From assembly GCF_024749285.1 (NCBI RefSeq), contig NZ_CP087196.1:2294001-2358000 (forward strand): a stretch of DNA of 64,000 bases, read 5' to 3'. The stretch comes from Pseudomonas sp. B21-015. Its GTDB lineage: Bacteria; Pseudomonadota; Gammaproteobacteria; Pseudomonadales; Pseudomonadaceae. The notes below the pieces were generated by a model, which saw only the letters and a program-made list of their open reading frames with translations, did not search any database and was not told where the DNA came from. The translations under genes and the position numbers were made by a program. Shown here one piece after another: positions 45,339 to 55,361 of this stretch (the stretch's first letter is position 1; every line of letters starts with the position of its first letter).

Positions 45339-46004
45339 ATGGATAAATGGATTGAATTGGTCAAGGCCAAAATGAGTGAACTCAAAGTCACTCAGGAAAT
45401 ACTCGCCGAGCGCATAGGGATGTCCCAGGGTGGCGTCGGCCACTGGCTCAATAAACGTCGTCAGCCCGGCCTCGAGGAGATGAACCGTGTCTTGCGGGCG
45501 CTGGGCATGGACTATCTGGAAGTCGCGATGGTGATCAGGGAGCCGCAGATCTCACAGGATGAGGGGATCCCTCTGACGCAAAAGTACAACCCGTACTTTC
45601 GCTACCCGGTCAGTGACTGGCGGGAAACCGCAGAGGTGCGCGACGGAGAGCTATCGACTTACGGCGCTTCAACGGCAGTCAGCAAGCCACGTTTCGAGCT
45701 GTCCGACTACCATGCACAGGGCGCGGCGTTCTGGCTGGTGGTGGTCGGCGATGCGATGACGGCACCCTCGGGTGCGAGCATTGCCGAGGGCATGCTGATT
45801 CTGGTCGACCCGGCTATCGTGCCGGAGCCTGGCAAACTGGTGATCGCCCAATGGCCCGGAAGCGCCGAGGCGGTCTTTCGCAAACTGATCGAAGAGGGCG
45901 GGCAGCGTTATCTGGTCCCGCTCAATCCGACGTATCCGAAAGCCCTTTACACCGAAGAGTGCCGAATCATCGGCGTGGTGGTTCAGGCAACTGCCAAATT
46001 CTAA
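45339..46004 (+). CDS. CI/PrtR-like repressor with inactivated S24 peptidase domain
   Basis: A 221-residue regulator: helix-turn-helix at residues about 15-55 (LKVTQEILAERIGMSQGGVG) and a LexA/CI-type S24 domain at 125-221. The self-cleavage serine word of CI (GNSMTAPTG) reads GDAMTAPSG, with Ala139. The CI catalytic lysine word (FTFKKL) reads AVFRKL, with Arg181. No Ala-Gly cleavage site is seen in the linker. It therefore probably binds DNA and dimerises but does not self-cleave on DNA damage. The start is uncertain (ATG 45339, no good ribosome site). It is divergent from a DUF3077 gene; no phage or pyocin genes are in the window. Confidence 0.82.
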   Translation: MDKWIELVKAKMSELKVTQEILAERIGMSQGGVGHWLNKRRQPGLEEMNRVLRALGMDYLEVAMVIREPQISQDEGIPLTQKYNPYFRYPVSDWRETAEVRDGELSTYGASTAVSKPRFELSDYHAQGAAFWLVVVGDAMTAPSGASIAEGMLILVDPAIVPEPGKLVIAQWPGSAEAVFRKLIEEGGQRYLVPLNPTYPKALYTEECRIIGVVVQATAKF

Positions 46005-46043
46005 TCAGATCGGTCCTCGCAATGCGTAGGACCGATCTTCATT

Positions 46044-47999
46044 TCACACGTGTTCCAACGCCACCAACGCACTGCCTTCGCTGACCATTTCGCCTTCCTG
46101 GCAATACAGCGCCTTGATCACCCCGGCATGGGGCGCGCGAATGCTGTGCTCCATCTTCATCGCTTCCAGCACCACCAGTTGCGCCCCGGCTTCGACCGTT
46201 TGCCCGACCTCCACCAGCACCCGCACGATGCTGCCGTTCATCGGCGCGGTGAGCCCACCCTGATGGCTGTGGCTGGCTTCGACGGCGCCGATCGGGTCAT
46301 ATGACTCGATGCGACGCAGCTCACCGTCCCATTGCAGATACAGCGTATCGCCACGACGGATGGCCCGGTGCTGACGGCGCAAGCCGTTGTGTTCGGTCAG
46401 CAGGTATTCACCCTTGAGCTGTGCTGTATGAGCGTCGGCATCGCCCAGAGTCAGCGCCCGGTCTTGTTCTTCGCAACTCAAATGCAGGGTGATTTCGGTC
46501 GGTAGTCCGGCACGCAAACCGTTGTTGATGGCCCAAGGCGAGCTCGGATCATCGGTGCGCGAAACAGTCGGCTGGCTTTGCGCAAACGCCTGGGCCGCCG
46601 CTTGCCAGAACTCATCACTCAGCTGTGAAGGTTCTGGCAGTAGCTGTTCCTGATAACGCGGAATGAACCCGGTATCCAGTTCGGCTGCGGCGAACGCCGG
46701 GTGGCCGATGATCCGGTGCAGGAAGTTGATGTTGGTCTTCAGCCCGCCAATGGCAAACTCATCGAGCATGCTCAACAAACGCAGCCGCGCCTGTTCACGG
46801 TTTTCGCCCCAGGCAATCAGCTTGCCGAGCATCGGGTCGTAGAACGGCGAAATTTCGTCGCCTTCTTCGACGCCACTGTCCACGCGACGCCCCGGCCCTT
46901 CAGCGGATTCGCGGTACAACGCCAGACGCCCGGTGGCCGGCAGAAAATCATGGCCCGGGTCTTCGGCATACAGCCGCACTTCGATCGCATGGCCGATCAG
47001 TGGCACCTGGTCTTGAGTCATCGGCAGCGCTTCACCGCGAGCGACGCGAATCTGCCAGGCCACGAGATCAAGGCCGGTGATGGCTTCGGTAACCGGGTGT
47101 TCAACTTGCAAACGCGTGTTCATCTCCATGAAGAAGAACTCACCGCGCGCATCCAGCAAAAACTCCACGGTGCCGGCGCCGACGTAACCGATGGCCTGCG
47201 CTGAACGCACGGCGGCTTCGCCCATGGCCCGACGCAGTTCCGGGCTCAGACCCGGAGCCGGTGCTTCTTCGACGACTTTCTGATGCCGACGCTGGATCGA
47301 GCAATCACGTTCGTTGAGGTACAGACAATTGCCATGCTGGTCGGCGAACACCTGGATTTCCACATGGCGCGGCTTGAGCAGGTACTTCTCCACCAGCATC
47401 CGCGAATCGCCGAACGACGATTGCGCTTCACGCTGCGCCGAGGCCAGGGCTTCGGCCAGTTGGCTGACATCCTCGACCACTTTCATTCCTTTACCGCCGC
47501 CACCCGCCGTGGCCTTGAGCAGCACCGGATAACCGATGCGTTCGCAGGCGTCGCGGAAGGTGTCCAGGTCCTGAGCCTCGCCGTGATAGCCAGGCACCAG
47601 CGGCACACCGGCCGTTTCCATCAAGGCTTTGGCCGCGGACTTGCTGCCCATGGCGTCAATGGCCGAGGCGGGCGGGCCGAGGAAGATCAGACCGGCCGCT
47701 TCGATCGCGCGGGCGAACCCGGCGTTCTCCGAGAGAAAACCATAACCGGGATGAATCGCCTGAGCGCCGCTGGCTTTCGCGGCGGCGATCAGTTTGTCGA
47801 TTTGCAGGTAACTGTCGGCGGCTTTGCTGCCGCCCAGATCCACGCGGATATCCGCTTCTCGGCTGTGCCGGGCGTCACGGTCGGTGGCGCTGTGCACGGC
47901 CACGGTGGTCAGGCCCAGGGCCTTGGCGGTGCGCATCACCCGGCAAGCGATTTCGCCGCGGTTGGCCACCAGCAGGGTGGTGAGGACTGGTGCGCTCAT
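46044..47999 (-). CDS. liuD: 3-methylcrotonyl-CoA carboxylase, biotin-carboxylase subunit (LiuD)
   Basis: Biotin-dependent alpha subunit of 651 residues for leucine degradation. Start at ATG 47999 (MSAPVLTTLLVANRGEIACR); the longer frame into liuC is a read-through. Seen: biotin carboxylase ATP-grasp KATAGGGGKGMKVVED, carboxylase core EMNTRLQVEHPVTE, and C-terminal biotin lysine EAMKMEHSIRAPH. The stop of liuC overlaps its start (TGATG). Last gene of the operon liuABCD. Confidence 0.95.
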   Translation of the reverse strand: MSAPVLTTLLVANRGEIACRVMRTAKALGLTTVAVHSATDRDARHSREADIRVDLGGSKAADSYLQIDKLIAAAKASGAQAIHPGYGFLSENAGFARAIEAAGLIFLGPPASAIDAMGSKSAAKALMETAGVPLVPGYHGEAQDLDTFRDACERIGYPVLLKATAGGGGKGMKVVEDVSQLAEALASAQREAQSSFGDSRMLVEKYLLKPRHVEIQVFADQHGNCLYLNERDCSIQRRHQKVVEEAPAPGLSPELRRAMGEAAVRSAQAIGYVGAGTVEFLLDARGEFFFMEMNTRLQVEHPVTEAITGLDLVAWQIRVARGEALPMTQDQVPLIGHAIEVRLYAEDPGHDFLPATGRLALYRESAEGPGRRVDSGVEEGDEISPFYDPMLGKLIAWGENREQARLRLLSMLDEFAIGGLKTNINFLHRIIGHPAFAAAELDTGFIPRYQEQLLPEPSQLSDEFWQAAAQAFAQSQPTVSRTDDPSSPWAINNGLRAGLPTEITLHLSCEEQDRALTLGDADAHTAQLKGEYLLTEHNGLRRQHRAIRRGDTLYLQWDGELRRIESYDPIGAVEASHSHQGGLTAPMNGSIVRVLVEVGQTVEAGAQLVVLEAMKMEHSIRAPHAGVIKALYCQEGEMVSEGSALVALEHV

Positions 48000-48814
48000 C
48001 AACGCGGCTCCTTGAGGGTGGTTTCGGCTTGCCAGGTGGGCGAGCGTTTTTGCAGGAACGCGCGCAATCCTTCCTGACCCTCGGGGCTGACGCGGATTCG
48101 GGCGATGGCGTTCTCGGTGTAGCGCCGCAGCGCCGGGGTCAACGCGCCGCTGCCGACTTCGCGCAGCAAATCCTTGCTGGCGCGCATGGCCGCCGGGCTG
48201 TTGAGCAACAGATTGTCGATCCACTGATCGACTTTCTGCTCCAGTTCAGCCATCGGGTAGCTCTCCGACAACAGGCCGATTTCCCGCGCCCGTTGCCCGC
48301 CGAATCGTTCGGCGGTCAAGGCATAGCGCCGTGCCGCACGCTCGCCGATCGCCTGCACCACGAACGGGCTGATGACCGCCGGCGCCAGGCCGATGCGCAC
48401 TTCCGACAGGCAGAACTGCGCGTCGTCGGCACCGATGGCCATGTCGCAGCAACTGATCAGGCCCAGCGCGCCGCCATAGGCCGCGCCTTGCACCACCGCC
48501 ACGGTCGGGATTTTCAGCTTGGCGAGGTTGTACATCAACTCCGCCAGTTCCCGGGCGTCGTCGAGGTTGGTGTGGTAATCGAGTTCGGCCGATTGCTGCA
48601 TCCAGGCCAGATCGGCGCCAGCGCTGAAATGTTTGCCGCGCCCGCGGATCAACAGAAAGCGCAGGCTGGCATCGCTCGACACTTTGTCCAGCGCGAGGAT
48701 CAGTTCGCGGATCATTTCGGCGTTGAAGGCGTTGTTCTTTTCTTCACGGCTGAGCCACAAGGTCGCAAAACCCCTTGGATCGCTCAGCAGTTCGAGGGTG
48801 TTGAAGTCGCTCAT
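47999..48814 (-). CDS. liuC: Methylglutaconyl-CoA hydratase (LiuC)
   Basis: Crotonase-family hydratase of 271 residues that converts 3-methylglutaconyl-CoA to HMG-CoA in leucine breakdown. Oxyanion words: HFSAGADLAWMQQS and VQGAAYGGALGLISCCDMAI; LSEVRIGLAPAVISPFV holds the usual catalytic region. 13 bases separate it from liuB and it overlaps liuD, so cotranscription is certain in practice. Role follows from operon position. Confidence 0.92.
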   Translation of the reverse strand: MSDFNTLELLSDPRGFATLWLSREEKNNAFNAEMIRELILALDKVSSDASLRFLLIRGRGKHFSAGADLAWMQQSAELDYHTNLDDARELAELMYNLAKLKIPTVAVVQGAAYGGALGLISCCDMAIGADDAQFCLSEVRIGLAPAVISPFVVQAIGERAARRYALTAERFGGQRAREIGLLSESYPMAELEQKVDQWIDNLLLNSPAAMRASKDLLREVGSGALTPALRRYTENAIARIRVSPEGQEGLRAFLQKRSPTWQAETTLKEPR

Positions 48815-48827
48815 GGTTTTCTCCAGA

Positions 48828-50435
48828 TCACATCCGGAACACGCCGAAGCGGCTCGGTTCGATTGGCGCGTTCAGCGACGCCGACAAGGCCAGCGCCAAC
48901 ACGTCGCGGGTCTGCGCCGGGTCGATGACGCCGTCGTCCCACAGCCGGGCGCTGGAGTAGTAGGGGTGACCCTGTTCTTCGTACTGATCGAGGATCGGTT
49001 GCTTGATCTCGGCTTCCTGCTCGGCGCTGAACGGATGTCCGCTACGCTCGGCCTGCTCACGCTTGACCCGCACCAGCACACCCGCCGCCTGTTCGGCACC
49101 CATCACGCCGATCCGCGCGTTCGGCCACATCCACAGGAAGCGTGGATCATAGGCCCGACCGCACATGCCATAGTTACCGGCGCCGAAGCTGCCGCCGATG
49201 ATCACGGTGAATTTCGGTACTTTGGCGCAGGCCACGGCGGTCACCAGTTTCGCTCCGTGCTTGGCGATGCCGCCGGCCTCGTATTTCTGGCCGACCATGA
49301 AGCCGGTGATGTTTTGCAGGAACAGCAAAGGAATGCCGCGCTGGCAGGCCAGTTCGATGAAGTGCGCGCCTTTCTGTGCGGCTTCGGCGAAGAGGATGCC
49401 GTTGTTGGCGAGGATCGCGATCGGGTAGCCGTGCAGGTGGGCAAAGCCGCACACCAGCGTAGTCCCGAAAAGTGCTTTGAATTCGTCGAACACCGAACCG
49501 TCCACCAAGCGTGCAATCACTTCGCGCACGTCGAATGGTTGCTTGGCATCTGCCGAGACTACGCCGTACAACTCATCGCTGCTGTATAGCGGCGCGATTG
49601 GCGTGCGTTGTTGCAGTTCACCGAGCTTGCGCCAATTGAGGTTGGCGACGCTGCGCCGGGCCAATGCCAGGGCGTGTTCATCGCTCTCGGCATAATGGTC
49701 GGCGACCCCGGAAATCTTGCAGTGCACATCGGCCCCGCCGAGGTCTTCGGCGCTGACCACTTCACCGGTCGCGGCTTTCACCAGCGGTGGGCCGGCGAGG
49801 AAGATCGTTGCCTGCTGACGAACCATGATCGCTTCATCGGCCATCGCCGGTACGTAAGCGCCACCGGCGGTGCAGGAACCCATGACCACCGCAATTTGCG
49901 GGATGCCCATGGCACTCATGTTGGCCTGGTTGAAGAAGATCCGCCCGAAGTGTTCGCGGTCCGGGAACACTTCATCCTGACGCGGCAGGTTGGCACCGCC
50001 GGAGTCCACCAGATAAATGCACGGCAGGCGATTTTGCTGGGCGATGGTCTGCGCGCGCAGGTGTTTTTTCACGGTCAGCGGGTAGTACGAGCCACCTTTC
50101 ACGGTGGCATCGTTGGCGACGATCATGCATTCGACGCCTTCCACCCGACCGATTCCGGCAATCACGCCAGCGGCGGGAACGTCTTCGCCGTACACCGCGT
50201 AGGCCGCCAGTTGGCTGATCTCGAGAAACGGCGAGCCGGGATCGAGCAGACGATTGATCCGCTCCCGGGGCAACAACTTACCCCGCGAGGTGTGGCGTTC
50301 TTGAGCCTTCGGGCCACCACCTTGCTGCACTTGCGCGAGCAGGGTGTGCAGGGCGTCGACCTGTTTGAGCATCGCCGCGCTGTTGGCCGCGAACTCCGCC
50401 GAACGGGGGTTGAGCTGGGTATGCAGGATAGCCAT
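48828..50435 (-). CDS. liuB: 3-methylcrotonyl-CoA carboxylase, carboxyltransferase subunit (LiuB)
   Basis: Carboxyltransferase beta subunit of 535 residues. Seen: [14 protein letters not shown] start ([20 protein letters not shown]), [37 protein letters not shown], and [20 protein letters not shown] with [19 protein letters not shown]. It pairs with LiuD to carboxylate 3-methylcrotonyl-CoA. liuA lies 12 bases upstream. Confidence 0.95.
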   Translation of the reverse strand: MAILHTQLNPRSAEFAANSAAMLKQVDALHTLLAQVQQGGGPKAQERHTSRGKLLPRERINRLLDPGSPFLEISQLAAYAVYGEDVPAAGVIAGIGRVEGVECMIVANDATVKGGSYYPLTVKKHLRAQTIAQQNRLPCIYLVDSGGANLPRQDEVFPDREHFGRIFFNQANMSAMGIPQIAVVMGSCTAGGAYVPAMADEAIMVRQQATIFLAGPPLVKAATGEVVSAEDLGGADVHCKISGVADHYAESDEHALALARRSVANLNWRKLGELQQRTPIAPLYSSDELYGVVSADAKQPFDVREVIARLVDGSVFDEFKALFGTTLVCGFAHLHGYPIAILANNGILFAEAAQKGAHFIELACQRGIPLLFLQNITGFMVGQKYEAGGIAKHGAKLVTAVACAKVPKFTVIIGGSFGAGNYGMCGRAYDPRFLWMWPNARIGVMGAEQAAGVLVRVKREQAERSGHPFSAEQEAEIKQPILDQYEEQGHPYYSSARLWDDGVIDPAQTRDVLALALSASLNAPIEPSRFGVFRM

Positions 50436-50447
50436 GGACAGCTCCGT

Positions 50448-51611
50448 TTAGCGGGTTTCGTTGAACAGTTCGCGACCGATGAGCATGCGACGGATCTCAC
50501 TGGTGCCGGCACCGATTTCATACAGCTTGGCGTCACGCAGCAGACGACCGGCCGGGAATTCGTTTATGTAGCCGTTACCGCCGAGAATCTGGATCGCGTC
50601 GAGGGCCATTCGGGTCGCGCATTCGGCGCTATAAAGGATGACGCCGGCGGCATCCTTGCGGGCAGTTTCGCCGCGCTCGCAGGCCTGGGCCACCGCATAG
50701 AGGTAGGCGCGGCTGGCATTGAGTTGGGTGTACATGTCGGCGACCTTGCCCTGGATCAGCTGGAATTCGCCGATGCTCTGGCCGAACTGTTTGCGGTCGT
50801 GAATGTACGGAACGATCAGGTCCATGCAGGCTTGCATGATCCCGGTCGGGCCGCCCGAGAGCACAACGCGCTCGTAGTCGAGGCCGCTCATCAGCACTTT
50901 CACGCCGCCGTTGAGCACGCCGAGGATGTTTTCTTCCGGCACTTCGACGTCATCGAAAAACAGCTCGCAGGTGTTCGAACCGCGCATGCCGAGCTTGTCG
51001 AACTTGTTGCTGCGGCTGAAGCCTTTCCAGTCGCGCTCGACGATGAACGCGGTGATGCCGTGGGGGCCTTTTTCCAGGTCGGTCTTGGCGTAGATCACGT
51101 AGGTGTTGGCGTCAGGGCCGTTGGTGATCCAGGTTTTGCTGCCGTTGAGCACGAAGTGATCGCCGCGTTTGTCAGCGCGCAGTTTCATCGAGACCACGTC
51201 GGAACCGGCATTCGGTTCGCTCATGGCCAGGGCACCGATGTGCTCGCCGCTGATCAGTTTCGGCAGGTATTTGCTTTTTTGTTCGTGAGTGCCGTTGCGG
51301 TTGATCTGGTTGACGCAAAGGTTGGAGTGGGCGCCATAGGACAGAGCGACAGAGGCCGAACCGCGGCTGATTTCTTCCATCGCCACTACGTGCGCCAAGT
51401 AACCCAGGCCCGCGCCGCCGTACTCTTCCGGCACGGTGATGCCCAGCAGGCCCATGTCGCCGAATTTACGCCACAAGTCGGCCGGGAACAGGTTGTCGAT
51501 GTCGATCTGAGCGGCGCGCGGGGCGATCTCTTTGGCGACGAAGGACTGAACCTGATCACGCAGCATGTCGATGGTTTCACCGAGGGCAAAGTTCAGGGAT
51601 GGGTAGCTCAT
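50448..51611 (-). CDS. liuA: Isovaleryl-CoA dehydrogenase (LiuA)
   Basis: FAD acyl-CoA dehydrogenase of 387 residues that oxidises isovaleryl-CoA to 3-methylcrotonyl-CoA. First gene of the operon. FAD/substrate word [14 protein letters not shown], and the catalytic Glu position typical of isovaleryl-CoA dehydrogenases in [19 protein letters not shown]. The C-terminal [20 protein letters not shown] is standard. Two LiuR-type palindromes lie 56-112 bases upstream. Confidence 0.95.
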   Translation of the reverse strand: MSYPSLNFALGETIDMLRDQVQSFVAKEIAPRAAQIDIDNLFPADLWRKFGDMGLLGITVPEEYGGAGLGYLAHVVAMEEISRGSASVALSYGAHSNLCVNQINRNGTHEQKSKYLPKLISGEHIGALAMSEPNAGSDVVSMKLRADKRGDHFVLNGSKTWITNGPDANTYVIYAKTDLEKGPHGITAFIVERDWKGFSRSNKFDKLGMRGSNTCELFFDDVEVPEENILGVLNGGVKVLMSGLDYERVVLSGGPTGIMQACMDLIVPYIHDRKQFGQSIGEFQLIQGKVADMYTQLNASRAYLYAVAQACERGETARKDAAGVILYSAECATRMALDAIQILGGNGYINEFPAGRLLRDAKLYEIGAGTSEIRRMLIGRELFNETR

Positions 51612-51666
51612 GGGACACCTTTTGGCTTTTTTGTAGGGTGGGGAGGGTAGGATTCTGCTCTCACCT

Positions 51667-51680
51667 TTACGTTAACGTAA
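51667..51680. promoter_or_regulatory. LiuR operator 1
   Basis: Perfect palindrome TTACGTTAACGTAA, 56 bases before liuA, matching the known LiuR (MerR-type) recognition pattern. Confidence 0.8.
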
Positions 51681-51709
51681 GCCTGTGACGAATGGCTGTC
51701 AATCACCCT

Positions 51710-51723
51710 TTACGTTAACGTCA
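51710..51723. promoter_or_regulatory. LiuR operator 2
   Basis: TTACGTTAACGTCA, nearly identical to operator 1 and 43 bases from it, on the side facing the acyl-CoA synthetase gene. Confidence 0.75.
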
Positions 51724-51768
51724 ACTTGAGCGAGAGTAGAGCCAGTTCTGAAAGACCAGCGTCGCACT

Positions 51769-51900
51769 CTGTGGCGAGGGAGCTTGCTCCCGTTCGAGCG
51801 CGAAGCGGTCGCAAATCGGTAAATGAGGTGCATCAGACAGCACCTGATTGGCTGATAACGACTGTTGCGCAGCCGAGCGGGAGCAAGCTCCCTCGCCACA
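51769..51900. repeat. REPIN-like inverted repeat (GTGGCGAGGGAGC type)
   Basis: Arms TGTGGCGAGGGAGCTTGCTC and complement, here sitting in the 5' leader of the acyl-CoA synthetase gene, between its operator and start. Confidence 0.83.
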
Positions 51901-51938
51901 CAAGCCACGCTCCTACAATAAAGACAATAGGGGTCGTC

Positions 51939-53636
51939 ATGGATCAACCCAGTGCAAGCCCGCAGCGCAGCTATACCCGTGGTTCCCAGGACAAAGCCTT
52001 GCTGGCGATGACCATCGGTCAGGCGTTCGATAACACGGTCGCGCAATATCCGACCGGGGAGGCGCTGGTCGTGCGCCATCAACAGCTGCGCTACACTTGG
52101 CAGCAGCTGTCAGAGGCCGTCGACTTGCATGCCAGAGCATTTTTGGCGTTGGGCTTGCAGACCGGTGACCGGCTCGGCATCTGGGCACCGAACTGTGCCC
52201 AGTGGTGCATCAGCCAGTTTGCCAGCGCGAAAATCGGCGTGATCCTGGTCAACATCAACCCGGCTTACCGCAGTTCCGAACTCGAATACGTGTTGAAGCA
52301 ATCCGGTTGCCAATGGCTGGTCTGTGCCGGGGCCTTCAAGACCTCCGACTATCACGGCATGCTGCAAGGATTGATACCGGAATTGGCGGAGCAATCCATC
52401 GGCCAGTTGCACAGCGAACGCCTGCCGGAACTGCGCGGGGTGATCAGCCTGGATGCGCAGCCGCCATCGGGTTTCCTGCCGTGGTCGCAGTTGGCCGATC
52501 TGGCGGCCTGCGTCTCGGTCGAGCAATTGCGCGAACGCCAGGGCAGCCTGCATTTCGATCAGGCGGTAAACATCCAGTACACCTCCGGCACCACCGGTTT
52601 CCCCAAGGGCGCGACCCTCAGTCACTACAACATTCTCAACAACGGTTACATTGTCGGCGAAAGCCTCGGGCTGACTGCCCGTGATCGGCTGGTGATCCCG
52701 GTGCCGCTGTATCACTGCTTCGGCATGGTCATGGGCAACCTCGGCTGCGTCACCCACGGCAGCACCATGATTTACCCCAACGATGCCTTCGATCCGCTGC
52801 TGACCCTGGCCACGGTCGCCGAAGAAAAAGCCACCGCACTCTACGGCGTACCCACCATGTTCATCGCCATGCTCGATCAGCCCAAACGCGCCGAGTTTGA
52901 TTTGTCGAGCCTGCGCACCGGGATCATGGCCGGGGCAACGTGCCCGATCGAGGTAATGCGCCGGGTTATCAGCGAAATGCACATGAGTGAAGTGCAGATT
53001 GCCTACGGCATGACGGAAACCAGCCCCGTGTCGTTGCAAACCGGTCCGTCAGACGGCCTGGAGTTGCGCGTCACCACCGTCGGCCGCACCCAGCCGCAAC
53101 TGGAAAGCAAGATCATCGACGAGGCAGGCAACCCGGTGCCCCGAGGCACCATCGGCGAGCTGTGCACTCGGGGCTACAGCGTGATGCTCGGCTACTGGAA
53201 TAACCCGCAAGGCACCGCTGAGGCTATCGATGAGGCGGGCTGGATGCACACCGGCGATTTGGCGAGCATGAACGATGGAGGTTATGTGTGCATCGCCGGA
53301 CGTAACAAGGACATGATCATCCGCGGCGGTGAGAATATTTACCCAAGGGAGCTGGAAGAGTTCTTCTTCACCCACCCGGCGGTAGCCGACGTGCAGGTGA
53401 TCGGCATTCCTTGTTCCCGGTACGGCGAAGAGATCGTTGCCTGGATCAAATTCCACCCCGGCCACAGCGCTACCGAGCAGGAACTGCAAGCCTGGTGCAA
53501 AGAGCGCATTGCGCACTTCAAGACGCCGCGTTACTTCAAGTTCGTGGAGGAATTTCCGATGACCGTGACCGGCAAGATCCAGAAATTCCGGATGCGCGAG
53601 ATCAGCATCGAGGAGCTGCGAGGTCATCCCGTCTGA
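51939..53636 (+). CDS. Acyl-CoA synthetase (AMP-forming), liu-linked
   Basis: A 565-residue AMP-binding enzyme of the medium/long-chain acyl-CoA synthetase type. ATG at 51939 follows GGGG; the frame from 51726 crosses the REPIN. Motifs: [20 protein letters not shown] (P-loop), [22 protein letters not shown] and the C-terminal catalytic Lys in [11 protein letters not shown]. It diverges from liuA and shares the control region with LiuR sites. It probably activates a branched acid (for example isovalerate or a terpenoid acid) feeding leucine breakdown; that substrate is inferred from context. Confidence 0.9.
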   Translation: MDQPSASPQRSYTRGSQDKALLAMTIGQAFDNTVAQYPTGEALVVRHQQLRYTWQQLSEAVDLHARAFLALGLQTGDRLGIWAPNCAQWCISQFASAKIGVILVNINPAYRSSELEYVLKQSGCQWLVCAGAFKTSDYHGMLQGLIPELAEQSIGQLHSERLPELRGVISLDAQPPSGFLPWSQLADLAACVSVEQLRERQGSLHFDQAVNIQYTSGTTGFPKGATLSHYNILNNGYIVGESLGLTARDRLVIPVPLYHCFGMVMGNLGCVTHGSTMIYPNDAFDPLLTLATVAEEKATALYGVPTMFIAMLDQPKRAEFDLSSLRTGIMAGATCPIEVMRRVISEMHMSEVQIAYGMTETSPVSLQTGPSDGLELRVTTVGRTQPQLESKIIDEAGNPVPRGTIGELCTRGYSVMLGYWNNPQGTAEAIDEAGWMHTGDLASMNDGGYVCIAGRNKDMIIRGGENIYPRELEEFFFTHPAVADVQVIGIPCSRYGEEIVAWIKFHPGHSATEQELQAWCKERIAHFKTPRYFKFVEEFPMTVTGKIQKFRMREISIEELRGHPV

Positions 53637-53648
53637 CCACAACTCCTT

Positions 53649-53738
53649 GTGGGAGCGAGCTTGCTCGCGATGACGGCAGCGCATCCAATATAGATGTCGA
53701 CTGAACCACCGCTATCGCGAGCAGGCTCGCTCCCACAG
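53649..53738. repeat. REPIN (GTGGGAGCGAGCTTGCTCGCGA type)
   Basis: Arms TTGTGGGAGCGAGCTTGCTC and near-complement after the acyl-CoA synthetase gene. Confidence 0.85.
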
Positions 53739-53773
53739 GGGGCGCAGTGGAAATGGCAAACACGAGAAAGCAC

Positions 53774-53797
53774 AAAGGGGAGCCGAAGCTCCCCTTT
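53774..53797 (+). terminator. Intrinsic terminator after the acyl-CoA synthetase
   Basis: AAAGGGGAGC-CGAA-GCTCCCCTTT, a perfect 10-base-pair stem followed by AATTTT. Confidence 0.92.
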
Positions 53798-53799
53798 AA

Positions 53800-54310
53800 T
53801 TTTGTCGTTACGTGCTCTTTTTTTATTATTGAGGGGCGGTCTGTTGTTGTTTTTGGCAACCGTGGCCCTTTACCGCTGTTTTTGTCGATCCCCATCCGGG
53901 ATCAAGAGCAAACGTATTTTTTTGAGCGCTGATCTACTTTTTCGCCAAGCGATCCAACCAGTTCGGGAGCTACCTGACGGTAGTTTTATTGTTCTCTGCC
54001 CGGTTGCGGGTTACTCCGAAAAGCACCCTGAAAAGCACATCTTCTCCAAAAAAATCTGTTAGCTGCGTCTCTGCCGTGTTGTTCTTGTTATGTCAGAGTC
54101 GTTACGTCTTATTTTTATTGGTTTGCAGCTTTTTATTCTTGTTATGCCATAGAGATAGCAGAAGCCGTGCCAACTTTAAAAATCCTTTTAAAATCAATGG
54201 TTTGAATTTTTGTTGGATTTTTTCATCCGTGCCAAACCTGACAATTTGTTTCCGTGTTACTCGTTTCCACCCCACGAGCCAGAACACGCGGTAACACCCG
54301 GACACATCCA
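53800..54310. other. AT-rich gene-free region with short repeats
   Basis: About 510 bases visibly richer in A and T than the rest of the window. TTCTTGTTATG-(T/C)-CA occurs twice (54083 and 54137) and GAAAAGCAC twice (near 54016). Short frames exist (for example at 53989) but have poor codon pattern and no ribosome site. I see no RNA gene that I can name. It could be a promoter stump of a deleted operon. Confidence 0.5.
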
Positions 54311-54315
54311 CGTTG

Positions 54316-55215
54316 TCACTGTGCGCTGCGGGCCTTGGCCACGCGCGAACCGGTAGGGCGCCCCAGCACCGCGCAAATCTGCTGGCCGGCCCGAATCAAG
54401 GCGTCCAGATCGATGCCGGTCTCGATACCCAGGCCGTTGAGCAGGTAAACCACGTCTTCGGTCGCGACGTTACCGCTGGCGCCCTTGGCATACGGGCAGC
54501 CGCCGAGGCCGGCGACCGAGCTGTCGAACACCGCGATGCCTTCCAGCAGGCTGGCGTAGATGTTGGCCATGGCCTGGCCATAGGTGTCGTGAAAGTGCCC
54601 GGCCAGTTTGTCCCGTGGCACGTCGGCCGACACCACTTCGAACATCTTGCGGGTTGCGCCGGCAGTGCCGGTGCCGATGGTGTCTCCCAGCGAAACTTCG
54701 TAGCAACCCATGGCATAGAGCTCGCGAGCGACCCGGGCAACTTGCGCAGGCGCGACATCACCCTCGTAAGGGCAGCCCAGCACACAAGACACATAACCGC
54801 GCACGCTGACGCCGTGTTGTTTGGCGGCGTCCATGATCGGCACGAAACGCTCCAGGCTCTCGCTGATCGAGCAGTTGATGTTGCGCTGGGAAAACGCTTC
54901 GGACGCTGCGGCGAACACGGCGACTTCCTTGACCCCGGCCGCAACGGCGTCTTCAAAGCCCCGAAGGTTGGGGGCGAGGGCGCCATAGGTCACGCCCGGC
55001 TTGCGCTGGATTTGCGCGAAGACCTCGGCGGAACCGGCCATTTGCGGCACCCATTTGGGCGAGACGAAACTGCCGACTTCTATATAGCCGAGGCCGGCGG
55101 CGGTCAGCGCGTCGACCAGTTGCACCTTGTCCGCAACGCTGATGGGCTGGGCTTCGTTTTGCAGACCGTCGCGGGGGCCGACTTCGACCAGGCGTACGTG
55201 GGTGGGTAGGGACAT
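54316..55215 (-). CDS. mvaB: Hydroxymethylglutaryl-CoA lyase (LiuE/MvaB)
   Basis: TIM-barrel lyase of 299 residues that splits HMG-CoA into acetyl-CoA and acetoacetate, the last leucine step. Seen: EVGPRDGLQNEAQPI (metal and substrate residues), HFHDTYGQAMANIYA (metal His) and the active-site Cys loop GLGGCPYAKGASGNVAT. Lies downstream of liuR on the same strand, with a REPIN between, so it is separated from liuABCD by the synthetase and the AT-rich gap. Confidence 0.95.
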   Translation of the reverse strand: MSLPTHVRLVEVGPRDGLQNEAQPISVADKVQLVDALTAAGLGYIEVGSFVSPKWVPQMAGSAEVFAQIQRKPGVTYGALAPNLRGFEDAVAAGVKEVAVFAAASEAFSQRNINCSISESLERFVPIMDAAKQHGVSVRGYVSCVLGCPYEGDVAPAQVARVARELYAMGCYEVSLGDTIGTGTAGATRKMFEVVSADVPRDKLAGHFHDTYGQAMANIYASLLEGIAVFDSSVAGLGGCPYAKGASGNVATEDVVYLLNGLGIETGIDLDALIRAGQQICAVLGRPTGSRVAKARSAQ

Positions 55216-55255
55216 GGAATCGACCTGTTGTGATTGTCTGAATGCTGAGAAAACC

Positions 55256-55347
55256 CTGTGGGAGCGGGCTTGCCCGCGATGGCAGTGGGTCAGTCAGCAT
55301 CAATGTTGAATGTCATGCCCTCATCGCGGGCAAGCCCGCTCCCACAG
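55256..55347. repeat. REPIN (GTGGGAGCGGGCTTGCCCGCGAT type)
   Basis: Nearly perfect arms CTGTGGGAGCGGGCTTGCCC and complement between liuR and mvaB. Confidence 0.88.
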
Positions 55348-55361
55348 GGAATTGTATAGAT

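Noticed and set aside
45339..46004. Prophage or pyocin cluster suggested by the CI-like repressor
   Set aside because: No phage structural, lysis or integrase genes lie anywhere near; only the repressor-like gene is present.
49608..51650. A 680-codon plus-strand frame opposite liuA/liuB
   Set aside because: Antisense shadow; liuA and liuB are unmistakable on the minus strand.
53989..54294. A 101-codon frame in the AT-rich gap
   Set aside because: Ser/Phe/Leu-rich translation, no ribosome site, no codon bias; treated as non-coding.
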